From Streptococcus uberis (lineage in GTDB: Bacteria > Bacillota > Bacilli > Lactobacillales > Streptococcaceae), in contig NZ_JRQN01000012.1 of assembly GCF_000785785.1 (NCBI RefSeq), positions 1 through 64,000 of the forward strand: a DNA stretch of 64,000 nt, written 5' to 3'. Shown here in pieces: positions 52,694-61,137 of the stretch. Position 1 is the first letter of the stretch; every line of letters starts with the position of its first letter. The position numbers were made by a program, and so were the translations under genes. The notes under the pieces were generated by a model. It was not told the origin of the DNA. It worked only from the letters and a program-made list of their open reading frames with translations, and searched no databases.

Positions 52694-52963
52694 ATGGCAA
52701 TCTCAAAAGAGAAAAAAAATGAAATCATCGCTCAATATGCACGTCATGAAGGCGATACTGGATCAGTTGAAGTTCAAGTAGCAGTACTTACTTGGGAAAT
52801 CAACCACTTGAACGATCACATCAAAGAACATAAAAAAGACCATGCAACATACCGTGGTTTGATGAAAAAAATTGGTCACCGTCGTAACCTATTAGCTTAC
52901 CTACGTCGTACAGATGTTAACCGTTACCGTGAGCTTATTCAATCTTTAGGTCTTCGTCGTTAA
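52694..52963 (+). CDS. rpsO: 30S ribosomal protein S15
   Basis: S15 binds the central domain of 16S rRNA and is a primary assembly protein. The 89-residue sequence is the standard length, with [39 protein letters not shown] and the C-terminal [21 protein letters not shown] precedes the ATG. A long inverted repeat starts right at its stop codon. Confidence 0.98.
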   Translation: MAISKEKKNEIIAQYARHEGDTGSVEVQVAVLTWEINHLNDHIKEHKKDHATYRGLMKKIGHRRNLLAYLRRTDVNRYRELIQSLGLRR

Positions 52964-53066
52964 TTTTAGTTTTAAAAGCTTTTCTGACTGCTTCAAGTTA
53001 TCTTGATGAGCTCAAGTTCTATCTTCAATCACTTTCATTGTCAGAAATGCTTTTATAAACTAAAAT
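52963..53066 (+). repeat. Long inverted repeat after rpsO
   Basis: Arm 52963-52988 (ATTTTAGTTTTAAAAGC...) is nearly complementary to arm 53040-53066 (GTCAGAAATGC...), about 24 of 26 positions, around a 51-base loop. It would form a large RNA hairpin ahead of the terminator. Confidence 0.75.
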
Positions 53067-53071
53067 ACTAG

Positions 53072-53097
53072 AGACTTCCATTTGGAAGTCTTTTTTT
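53072..53097 (+). terminator. Terminator after rpsO
   Basis: AGACTTCCA pairs with TGGAAGTCT followed by seven Ts. Confidence 0.9.
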
Positions 53098-53653
53098 GTT
53101 GTCTTGGTATACTTGGGTATTATCATCGCTCCTCTGCCTTGTTAGCAAGAAATTTTAGTTAGAAAAATAGGGAAAGTCTTCAGAGATGGAGTCTTTTTTG
53201 TTGCTTGTTATTTTAGATTTAGCAATGTATGTATACTTTGTTTTTGCCTTGTGTGGACATGGCTCAATTAGAAGAGCAATGGTTTTTGGAACACATAGAG
53301 TTGTTGCTTTGTTGTGTGATAACTGTAATAATTCAGGATAATAATAAAAGATTCTTTTATTATTATCCTTTCAGAAACTGTTTGTCTCTATTTTCTGAAA
53401 TAATTGCATAAGACATTAAGCTTCTTTTAGTTGTGAAAAGGTTTTAAAAATCTTCTTAGAGTAGCCTCAAAGGTCATGAAATTTTTCTTAATTTGTGGTA
53501 AAATGAACCAGATACGTCGTTTGATACAAAGAGGAGTAGATAAGCTATTATCTGTTGCTTTTTGTAGCAGAACAACGTAGACAAAAACAAGATATTTTTG
53601 AAAGGGATGAAGTAGATTTTGTCTTATAAAATCTGCTTTAGGTAACGTATTTT
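53098..53653 (+). promoter_or_regulatory. Long non-coding region with pnp promoter and leader
   Basis: No supported gene in 556 bp. It holds a perfect 17-bp-arm palindrome at 53335-53369 (AGGATAATAATAAAAGA and its complement), an extended -10 TGGTAAAAT at 53496-53504, and a leader of about 140 nt. The leader ends in an 11-bp hairpin (53610-53638, AAGTAGATTTT with AAAATCTGCTT) just before the weak ribosome site AGGTAA. Pnp leaders in enteric bacteria are RNase III/PNPase autoregulated; a similar role here is inference. Confidence 0.6.
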
Positions 53654-55888
53654 ATGTCAAAACAAACATTTACAACAACATTTGCTGGTAAACCGCTTGT
53701 TGTTGAAGTTGGACAAGTCGCAAAGCAAGCCAATGGTGCAACTGTTGTCCGTTATGGTGACTCAACTGTTTTAACAGCTGCTGTTATGTCTAAGAAAATG
53801 GCAACAGGTGATTTCTTCCCACTCCAAGTCAATTATGAAGAAAAAATGTATGCTGCAGGAAAATTCCCAGGTGGCTTTATGAAACGTGAAGGCCGTCCTT
53901 CAACGGATGCTACCTTAACGGCTCGCCTGATTGACCGCCCAATCCGTCCAATGTTTGCGGAAGGCTTCAGAAATGAAATCCAAGTCATTAACACCGTTCT
54001 TTCTTTTGATGAAAATGCTAGCGCCCCTATGGCAGCAATGTTTGGGTCATCATTAGCACTATCTATTTCAGATATCCCATTCAACGGCCCAATTGCTGGT
54101 GTACAAGTTGGTTACATTGATGGCGAATATATCATCAACCCAGATAAAGCACAGCTTGAAGCTTCGCTATTAGAATTAACGGTTGCTGGTAGTAAAGAAG
54201 CTATCAACATGGTTGAGTCTGGAGCTAAAGAATTATCTGAAGATATCATGCTTGAAGCTTTGCTTCGTGGTCATAAAGCTATCCAAGAATTGATTGCTTT
54301 CCAAGAAGAAATTGTCGCGGCAGTTGGTAAAGAAAAAGCAGAAGTTGAACTCTTACAAGTCAATGCTGACTTACAAGCTGAAATTATTGCCAAATACAAT
54401 GCAGACCTTCAAAAAGCAGTTCAAGTTGAAGAGAAAAAGGCCCGTGAAGCAGCAACTGAGGCTGTTAAAGAAGTCGTTAAGGCTGATTATGAAGCTAAAT
54501 TTGCTGAAGATGAAAACTTGGCAACAATCATGCGTGATGTGGCTGAAATCCTTGAACAAATGGAACACGCAGAAGTGCGTCGTTTAATCACTGAAGATAA
54601 AGTTCGTCCTGATGGTCGTAAGATTGATGAAATCCGTCCCTTGGATGCTCAAATTGATTTTCTTCCAAAAGTACATGGTTCAGGTTTGTTTACACGTGGA
54701 CAAACTCAAGCTTTGTCAGTTTTAACACTAGCACCAATGGGTGAAACACAAATCATCGATGGCTTAGATGTTGAATACAAAAAACGGTTCCTACACCACT
54801 ACAATTTCCCACAATATTCAGTTGGGGAAACTGGTCGTTACGGAGCAGCTGGACGTCGTGAAATTGGTCATGGTGCTTTAGGTGAACGTGCGCTTGAACA
54901 AGTTCTTCCAAGTTTAGAAGAATTTCCATATGCTATTCGTTTAGTTGCGGAAGTCTTAGAGTCAAATGGGTCATCTTCACAAGCATCAATCTGTGCGGGA
55001 ACACTTGCCCTTATGGCTGGTGGTGTGCCAATTAAAGCACCAGTTGCAGGTATTGCCATGGGTCTTATCTCAGATGGAACAAATTACACTGTCCTAACAG
55101 ATATCCAAGGTTTAGAAGATCACTTTGGCGACATGGACTTCAAGGTTGCGGGGACACGTGACGGTATCACTGCTCTACAAATGGATATTAAGATTGAAGG
55201 AATTACACCACAAATTCTTGAAGAAGCTTTAGCACAAGCTAAAAAAGCACGTTTTGAAATCTTAGATGTAATCCAAGAAACAATTGCTGAGCCTCGTCCA
55301 GAATTAGCACCAACTGCACCAAAAATTGATACTATCAAAATTGATGTTGATAAAATCAAAATTGTCATTGGTAAAGGTGGCGAAACGATTGATAAGATTA
55401 TTGCTGAAACAGGTGTTAAGATTGATATTGATGATGAAGGAACAGTTCAAATCTTTTCAAGTGACCAAGCTGCTATTAACCGTACCAAAGACATTATTGC
55501 TAGCTTAGTTCGCGAAGCTAAAGTTGGTGAAGTATACCATGCTAAAGTTGTTCGTATTGAAAAATTTGGTGCCTTTGTTAACTTATTTGATAAAACAGAT
55601 GCCCTTGTTCATATTTCAGAAATTGCTTGGACTCGTACAGCTAATATATCAGATGTCCTAGAGTTGGGTGAAGAAGTTGATGTTAAGGTTATTAAGATAG
55701 ATGAGAAAGGGCGTGTTGACGCGTCAATGAAAGCCCTCCTTCCAAGACCACCAAAATCTGAAAAAACTGAAGAGGAAGCGTCAGCTGATAAGCCAAAAGA
55801 AAAGCACCAAGGTTTCAAACACCAGGGACGTAAACCTCATCATGCTGATAAAAAAATAGAAACAAATAAAGAAGAAAAACATGACTAA
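53654..55888 (+). CDS. pnp: Polyribonucleotide nucleotidyltransferase (PNPase)
   Basis: PNPase degrades RNA from the 3' end with phosphate. The 744-residue protein has two RNase PH-like domains (first with MKREGRPS near 77; second with the active region [13 protein letters not shown] near 345), a helical linker at about 210-310 very rich in Glu/Lys/Ala, a KH domain ([14 protein letters not shown] near 572), an S1 domain ([21 protein letters not shown] near 625) and a basic His/Lys tail. The last 8 bp overlap the next gene. Length is normal for streptococci. Confidence 0.97.
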   Translation: MSKQTFTTTFAGKPLVVEVGQVAKQANGATVVRYGDSTVLTAAVMSKKMATGDFFPLQVNYEEKMYAAGKFPGGFMKREGRPSTDATLTARLIDRPIRPMFAEGFRNEIQVINTVLSFDENASAPMAAMFGSSLALSISDIPFNGPIAGVQVGYIDGEYIINPDKAQLEASLLELTVAGSKEAINMVESGAKELSEDIMLEALLRGHKAIQELIAFQEEIVAAVGKEKAEVELLQVNADLQAEIIAKYNADLQKAVQVEEKKAREAATEAVKEVVKADYEAKFAEDENLATIMRDVAEILEQMEHAEVRRLITEDKVRPDGRKIDEIRPLDAQIDFLPKVHGSGLFTRGQTQALSVLTLAPMGETQIIDGLDVEYKKRFLHHYNFPQYSVGETGRYGAAGRREIGHGALGERALEQVLPSLEEFPYAIRLVAEVLESNGSSSQASICAGTLALMAGGVPIKAPVAGIAMGLISDGTNYTVLTDIQGLEDHFGDMDFKVAGTRDGITALQMDIKIEGITPQILEEALAQAKKARFEILDVIQETIAEPRPELAPTAPKIDTIKIDVDKIKIVIGKGGETIDKIIAETGVKIDIDDEGTVQIFSSDQAAINRTKDIIASLVREAKVGEVYHAKVVRIEKFGAFVNLFDKTDALVHISEIAWTRTANISDVLELGEEVDVKVIKIDEKGRVDASMKALLPRPPKSEKTEEEASADKPKEKHQGFKHQGRKPHHADKKIETNKEEKHD

Positions 55889-56636
55889 TAATACTATCAA
55901 TGAGTTAGATATTCGCTTGCGAGCCTTTATCAATGCACCGGATAACTTTTTAGACGGAGTTGGTCTGGTTAATGCATTACATCATTTTCCGGTTTGGGCA
56001 ACCAAAGAACCATATGCTATCGAAGTCGATAGTCAGGTTGTCACACCGGTATTTACTGATAAAGATGATATGGCACTTTTTAAGGAAGATCAAGAGAGCG
56101 CACAAAGCCATTATTGGCTTGAGCGTTCGGCCATCGCAGTCCTTGAGGAAGTGATTAAAGCAGGTGTTTCGGGCTTAGTCTTTAATCTAAAGAAAAAAGG
56201 TGATTTTGGTAATTCAACTATTTTTAAAAGTAGTGATTTGATTCGTTTCTTAAATGATTATACTGGAATTCTCAATGCACTTATGGGAGATGAGAACCAG
56301 GAAGCAGATACAATGGATAAGTTATATCTTGTTCCTGCTTTTGTTTTACCACGTGAAGATAATGTATTTGATCGCCTATTTCCAACAATGGCAACGCCTG
56401 AGGGGAAATCATATATTCCTGCTTTTTCAAACTTAGAAAGTTTTGCCAAGTGGTATAATCAAGAAGATTTTGGTGGTGCCTTTCGTAAGAGTCATGGTGT
56501 CATTTTGACCTGGAAGATTGAAGATATTTATCAGCCACGTAATGGTGACAATGACATTGATCAAACTGTAGGGGTAGCTATTAATCCATTTGACGATCAA
56601 CAGATTTTACTCAATTGGACTGATATTGAACAGTAA
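55881..56636 (+). CDS. SseB-family protein
   Basis: The 251-residue cytoplasmic protein contains an SseB N-terminal-like domain twice in part: residues about 25-125 and 150-250 (with [10 protein letters not shown] and [14 protein letters not shown]). SseB-type proteins are named after an enhanced-serine-sensitivity phenotype in E. coli; the molecular job is unknown. Translation begins within the pnp coding end, and cysE follows by 11 bp, so the three genes form one transcript; the link to cysE (serine acetylation) is suggestive but unproven. Confidence 0.75.
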   Translation: MTNNTINELDIRLRAFINAPDNFLDGVGLVNALHHFPVWATKEPYAIEVDSQVVTPVFTDKDDMALFKEDQESAQSHYWLERSAIAVLEEVIKAGVSGLVFNLKKKGDFGNSTIFKSSDLIRFLNDYTGILNALMGDENQEADTMDKLYLVPAFVLPREDNVFDRLFPTMATPEGKSYIPAFSNLESFAKWYNQEDFGGAFRKSHGVILTWKIEDIYQPRNGDNDIDQTVGVAINPFDDQQILLNWTDIEQ

Positions 56637-56647
56637 AAGGAGTTTAC

Positions 56648-57232
56648 ATGGGCTGGTGGAAAAAAAGTATTGATATTATTAAAGAAAAAGACCCAGCAGC
56701 ACGTAGTTCTCTTGAAATTATCTTAACTTATCCTGGTTTAAAAGCTTTGGCTGCCCACCAATTATCACATTGGATGTGGCAGAAAAATTTAAAACTATTA
56801 GCAAGAATGCACAGTCAAAGTTGGCGATTTTGGACAGGGATTGAAATTCATCCAGGAGCATCGATTGCACCTGGGGTTTTCATTGATCATGGTTCGGGTT
56901 TAGTAATTGGCGAGACAGCTATTGTAGAAGAAGGGGTTATGCTTTATCATGGCGTCACTTTAGGTGGGACTGGTAAGGATAAAGGGAAACGTCACCCGAC
57001 GATCCGAAAAGGGGCGCTTATCTCTGCGCACTCACAAGTCATTGGTCCAATCGAAGTTGGTGAAAATGCCAAAGTTGGTGCGGCAGCTGTTGTCTTATCT
57101 GATGTTCCAGGAGATGTAACGGTAGTAGGTGTACCTGCTAAAGTGGTTCGTGTCCACGGAGAAAAAGATGAAGTACAAATAAAAACAATTGAACATAAAC
57201 GTGAAGAATCTTATTATTCATCAAAGCTGTGA
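56648..57232 (+). CDS. cysE: Serine O-acetyltransferase
   Basis: CysE makes O-acetylserine from serine and acetyl-CoA for cysteine synthesis. The 194-residue protein starts MGWWKKSIDIIKEKDPAA and carries the left-handed beta-helix hexapeptide repeats (IEIHPGASIAPGVFIDHGSGLVIGE) with catalytic His/Asp, then VTLGGTGKD. It lacks the long enteric N-terminal domain, as is usual in Gram-positives. AAAGGAG precedes the ATG. In S. pyogenes cysS follows cysE; here an IS remnant and the mal operon follow. Confidence 0.95.
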   Translation: MGWWKKSIDIIKEKDPAARSSLEIILTYPGLKALAAHQLSHWMWQKNLKLLARMHSQSWRFWTGIEIHPGASIAPGVFIDHGSGLVIGETAIVEEGVMLYHGVTLGGTGKDKGKRHPTIRKGALISAHSQVIGPIEVGENAKVGAAAVVLSDVPGDVTVVGVPAKVVRVHGEKDEVQIKTIEHKREESYYSSKL

Positions 57233-57468
57233 GCTATTTATAGACAAAAAGGATTTGATTACAAAAATATGATTGTATAGACTTCGGTAATCTCTGTTGT
57301 CTTGTTACTTCTAGTAACTATTAGGTGCCCAAAAGTAGATGGGTAATTAGGGTGAATACCCGAATAGTAATAAAAAGCTCAACAAATATTCTCTGCAGTT
57401 TGTCAAAGTAAGTATAAGATATTATACTCAAATATAGGTATAAAATGTAAAGGACGAAAGTAAATTTC

Positions 57469-57880
57469 GGCTCCTTGTCAACTGTAGTGGGTAGCTGAAA
57501 AGCTAAGTTCTGGAGAGTATCAACTTGATACTCTCCTTTTTGATGTTCAAAGCAATCAAAATACCTGTTTTAAAGTTTTCAAAGTTCCGAAATCCAAAAG
57601 CATTACGCTTAATAACTTTAATAAGATTGTTAGTAGCTTCTAGCTTGGCATTAGAGTAAGGAAGTTCCATAGTATTTATTATCTTGTCTTTTACCTTAAG
57701 AAAAGTCCGAAAGACTGATTGATGTAAATCTAGGGCAGACGGTATTAATATGATCTGTGATAAGTTCAAAGAAAGGGTCAGCTTGCTTCTCTTGAAAATG
57801 AAAGAGTATAGGTCATAGTGGTATTTCAATTCCTCAGAAAAAATTAGGAATTTATTGATAGAAATTGAGAAATTCAAAAA
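57469..57880 (-). mobile_element. Remnant of an ISL3-family insertion sequence
   Basis: The outer end is GGCTCCTTGTCAACTGTAGTGGGT (57469-57492), close to the IR of IS1193/IS1167-type elements. Reading leftward on the minus strand, the C-terminal third of the transposase is seen: SEELKYHYDLY, LFHFQEKQADPFFEL, then PYSNAKLEATNNL and NAFGFRNFENF. The middle is out of frame by at least one shift, and the N-terminal two thirds and the other IR are missing. The truncation falls within 10-25 bp of the malX promoter -35. Confidence 0.85.
57512..57541 (+). terminator. Palindromic terminator inside the IS end
   Basis: GGAGAGTATCAA pairs with TTGATACTCTCC, then TTTTTG. It could stop transcription from cysE on the plus strand. 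Confidence 0.7.
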
Positions 57881-57885
57881 AACTA

Positions 57886-57933
57886 TTGACAACTGTAAGC
57901 GATTCCTATAAAATTAACTTAAACGTTTAAGTT
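57886..57933 (+). promoter_or_regulatory. malX operon promoter with operator and cre-like site
   Basis: TTGACA (57886-57891), exactly 17 bp, TAAAAT (57909-57914). A perfect 18-bp palindrome AACTTAAACGTTTAAGTT (57916-57933) covers the start point and shares its AAACGTTT core with the malT operators. TGTAAGCGATTCC in the spacer (57894-57906) resembles half of a cre site. Confidence 0.82.
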
Positions 57934-58029
57934 GATCGATTTTTCAATATGATTAACCTTTATTTAGAATTTTAGGAAGTTACTAAGCCACAGAAAGGTT
58001 CTGGTGACTATTTTAAGGAGGATACTACA

Positions 58030-59286
58030 ATGACATGGCGTTTTAAAAGATTATCTGTTTGTGGAACGGTAGCTTTAGCTTCGTTGGGAATTTTATCAGC
58101 TTGCAGTGATAGTTCAAAATCGGCTAAGCAAGATGGGGGCAACAAGCTAACTGTTTCTGTTGATGAGAATTATGCCGACTACATTAACAGTATTAAAGCA
58201 AATTTTGAAAAGAAAAATAATGTTTCAATTACTGTAAAAAAAGAAGGCATGATTGATACACTTGATAAATTATCAACCGATGGGCCAACTGGTGCTTCAC
58301 CTGACGTATTTTTGGCACCATATGATCGTGTTGGTGGGCTAGGAACTGAAGGGCAGATTGCTGAAGTTAAACTAGGAAATAGTAAGGACTATGATAGTAC
58401 AGTAAAAAATCTCGTAACAATTAAGGGTAAAACATATGGTGCGCCAAATGTTATTGAGACACTTGTTGCCTATTATAATAAGGATTTAGTTTCTAATCCT
58501 CCTAAAACTTTTTCGGAACTTGAGGAGTTACAAAAAGACACTAAATTTTCATTTCCTTCTGAACCGGGAAAATCAGTTGGATTTTTAGCTAAATGGACTG
58601 ATTTTTATTATGGTTATGGTTTAATAGCTGGTTATGGAGGCTATGTATTTGGTGACAACGGGACAAAAGCTAGTGACTTAGGAATTGGAAATGATGGTGT
58701 AGTCAAGGCACTAACTTATGCAAAAAGTTGGTATAATGTATGGCCACAAGGGATGCAAGATTCCAAAAAAGCTGGAGATTTTATAACAGAACAATTTGCT
58801 TCTAAAAAAGCAGGTGTCATCATTGATGGGCCGTGGGCTGCAAGCTCCTTCAAAGCTTCTGGGATTAATTTTGGTGTAACAGCTATCCCGACGTTACCTA
58901 ATGGGAAGAAATACCAACCATTTGCTGGTGGAAAAGCATGGGTTATTTCTAACTATTCTAAATCGAAGTCAAATGCACAAAAATTCCTTGATTATGTGAC
59001 AAATGAAACAAACCAGAAACTTTTTTATGATAAGACTCAAGAGATTCCTGCTAACTTAAAAGCAAGAGAACAGGTTTTAAGTCAAGGTAATGATCTAACA
59101 AAAGCAGTTATAAGTCAATTTAGTAGTGCTCAACCTATGCCTAATATTCCAGAAATGGCTGAGGTATGGAATCCAGGAGCTAATTTGTTCTTTAATGTTG
59201 CTTCTGGAAAACAAGAGCCTAATAAAGCAGTAAAACAAGCGACCAATGAAATTAAAGAAGCGATTCGACAAAAGTATCAAGACTGA
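58030..59286 (+). CDS. malX: Maltodextrin/cyclodextrin-binding lipoprotein
   Basis: This is the substrate-binding protein of an ABC importer. It has a lipoprotein signal with lipobox LSAC (Cys about 25), a Ser/Lys linker, and an extracellular solute-binding family 1 fold (418 residues; IKANFEKKNNVSITVKKEG, PDVFLAPYDRVG, GKTYGAPNVIETLVAYYNKDL, GVIIDGPWAASSF). It heads the operon whose next genes are two GH13 enzymes and a MalF-like permease, as in the S. pyogenes malX-amyB-amyA-malC locus, where MalX favours cyclic and longer dextrins. The leader after the operator is about 100 nt with AAGGAGG before the ATG. Confidence 0.88.
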   Translation: MTWRFKRLSVCGTVALASLGILSACSDSSKSAKQDGGNKLTVSVDENYADYINSIKANFEKKNNVSITVKKEGMIDTLDKLSTDGPTGASPDVFLAPYDRVGGLGTEGQIAEVKLGNSKDYDSTVKNLVTIKGKTYGAPNVIETLVAYYNKDLVSNPPKTFSELEELQKDTKFSFPSEPGKSVGFLAKWTDFYYGYGLIAGYGGYVFGDNGTKASDLGIGNDGVVKALTYAKSWYNVWPQGMQDSKKAGDFITEQFASKKAGVIIDGPWAASSFKASGINFGVTAIPTLPNGKKYQPFAGGKAWVISNYSKSKSNAQKFLDYVTNETNQKLFYDKTQEIPANLKAREQVLSQGNDLTKAVISQFSSAQPMPNIPEMAEVWNPGANLFFNVASGKQEPNKAVKQATNEIKEAIRQKYQD

Positions 59287-59412
59287 CAAATTTTATAATA
59301 GAATCTTGACGTACTTGTCTTGTAATTTTAAGTTAATTAATAGAATTTTTTTGTAAGTAATGGAAGGACAACAGTCAAAAGTCATTTAAGTTGTCAAATA
59401 GTGGAGGAAAGA

Positions 59413-61116
59413 ATGAATAGTGCTGGAATGCTACATGTTACTGATTCGAGGTATTGTTTTGCAATATCTGAAAAGGAACTTGTCATCCGATTACGTGTAG
59501 CTAAGGAAGATACGAATATTAGCGTAACATTGGTTTATGGGCCAAAATTTCATTATCATGAATACCAAGAAGAGACAGAAATGTCATTGGCATTTATTGA
59601 TCATACACATGCCTATTATGAGACTAAATTAAAGCTTGAAGATGTTCGCCTTGCTTACATTTTTAAAATTGAAGAATGTGGGAAGATCTACTATTTTAGT
59701 GAAGATGGACTTACAGAAACTTATGATTTTACTCATGGTTTTTATAACTTTTTCCAGATGCCATATATCAATGCCGCTGATATCCATCATATTATACCCT
59801 GGACGAAGACAGCAGTTTTTTATCAAATATTTGTCGATCGTTTTAATCGTGGGGATTTTAGAAAAGATGACTCTTATATCAATATGAATTGGTTGGATAA
59901 GCCTACCCCAGAAAGTTTTGCTGGTGGAGATTTGAAAGGTATTTCAGAAAAATTAGATTATCTTGATAATCTAGGTATCAATGTAATTTACCTTACTCCG
60001 ATTTTTAAATCTGCAAGTAACCATAAATATGATATTAGCGATTATTATGCGATTGATCCACATTTTGGAGATAAGTTTGACCTACACAATTTAATCAAGC
60101 AAGCTCATCAAAAGGGAATTAAGGTTATTCTAGATGCAGTATTTAACCATGCAAGTAGTACATCGGATGAATTTCAAGATGTTATAAAAAATGGGAAAGA
60201 TTCAATTTATTATGATTGGTTTATCATTTATGATGATTTTCCGACGATAGATTTGAAAAATTATGAAACCTTTGCTGATTGTAGTAATATGCCTAAGTGG
60301 AATACCTCGCAGCCAGCAGTTCAGGATTATTTGATTCAAATTGGAAAATATTGGGTTACTGAGTTTGATATTGATGGTTGGAGACTGGATGTTTCAGATG
60401 AAATTTCTCATGATTTCTGGCGTCGTTTCCGCAAAGCTATTAAAGCTGTTAAATCAGATGTCATCTTGATAGGAGAAAACTGGCACGATGCATGGCCCTA
60501 TTTAAAAGGGGATCAATATGATGGCATAATGAACTATGCCTTTACAAAGGCATGTCTAGATTATTTTGCCTATGAAACAGTTGACTCAAAGCGTTTTGCA
60601 GAAAAATTAAGTCATATTGTGATGAGAAATACTTGGCAAGTGAATGCTATGAATTTAAATTTATTAGATTCGCATGATACCCACCGTTTTTTTACGCAAG
60701 TGAATCAAAATAAGGACAAATTATTAGCAGCCTTAGCTTTACAGTTTGTCTTTGTAGGCATTCCTTGTATTTATTATGGAACTGAGTTGGCTATGACTGG
60801 CGGGTACGATCCAGATTCTAGACGAGGATTCGATTGGAATGAGGCAAAGAGAGATGATCAATTCTTAGAAAGTGTCAAACAGATTATCGGGCTTCGTCGT
60901 CTAGAGATTATCCAAGAAGGTAGGATTATTTTTGATACTCTTGCTGACTGTTTAATAATCAAGAGAGTCTTAAACGATAGGTCAGTTGTTTTATATATTA
61001 ATAATGGTCAAGATGCTATTAATATTAAAGATAGAGGACAAATCTTGGTAGGAAATAAAGTTGATTGTAAACACTACCAATTATTGCCAAATGGTTATGT
61101 AGTTGTTGAATACTAA
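59413..61116 (+). CDS. amyB: Cytoplasmic GH13 neopullulanase/cyclomaltodextrinase
   Basis: The 567-residue protein lacks a signal peptide. Residues 1-125 form the N-terminal beta domain (CBM34-like) typical of cyclomaltodextrinases. The GH13 barrel has YQIFVDRFNRGD near 137, DAVFNHAS, WRLDVSDE (nucleophile), IGENWHD (acid/base) and DSHDTHRF. Such enzymes open and cleave imported cyclodextrins and branched dextrins. ATG 59413 follows GGAGGAAAGA. It matches AmyB of the S. pyogenes operon in position and type. Confidence 0.88.
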   Translation: MNSAGMLHVTDSRYCFAISEKELVIRLRVAKEDTNISVTLVYGPKFHYHEYQEETEMSLAFIDHTHAYYETKLKLEDVRLAYIFKIEECGKIYYFSEDGLTETYDFTHGFYNFFQMPYINAADIHHIIPWTKTAVFYQIFVDRFNRGDFRKDDSYINMNWLDKPTPESFAGGDLKGISEKLDYLDNLGINVIYLTPIFKSASNHKYDISDYYAIDPHFGDKFDLHNLIKQAHQKGIKVILDAVFNHASSTSDEFQDVIKNGKDSIYYDWFIIYDDFPTIDLKNYETFADCSNMPKWNTSQPAVQDYLIQIGKYWVTEFDIDGWRLDVSDEISHDFWRRFRKAIKAVKSDVILIGENWHDAWPYLKGDQYDGIMNYAFTKACLDYFAYETVDSKRFAEKLSHIVMRNTWQVNAMNLNLLDSHDTHRFFTQVNQNKDKLLAALALQFVFVGIPCIYYGTELAMTGGYDPDSRRGFDWNEAKRDDQFLESVKQIIGLRRLEIIQEGRIIFDTLADCLIIKRVLNDRSVVLYINNGQDAINIKDRGQILVGNKVDCKHYQLLPNGYVVVEY

Positions 61117-61137
61117 CCTATAGTAAAGGAGTGAGTG

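Noticed and set aside
53229..53411. 60-codon open frame upstream of pnp
   Set aside because: No ribosome site or recognisable protein; it spans the perfect 35-bp palindrome, so it is probably chance.
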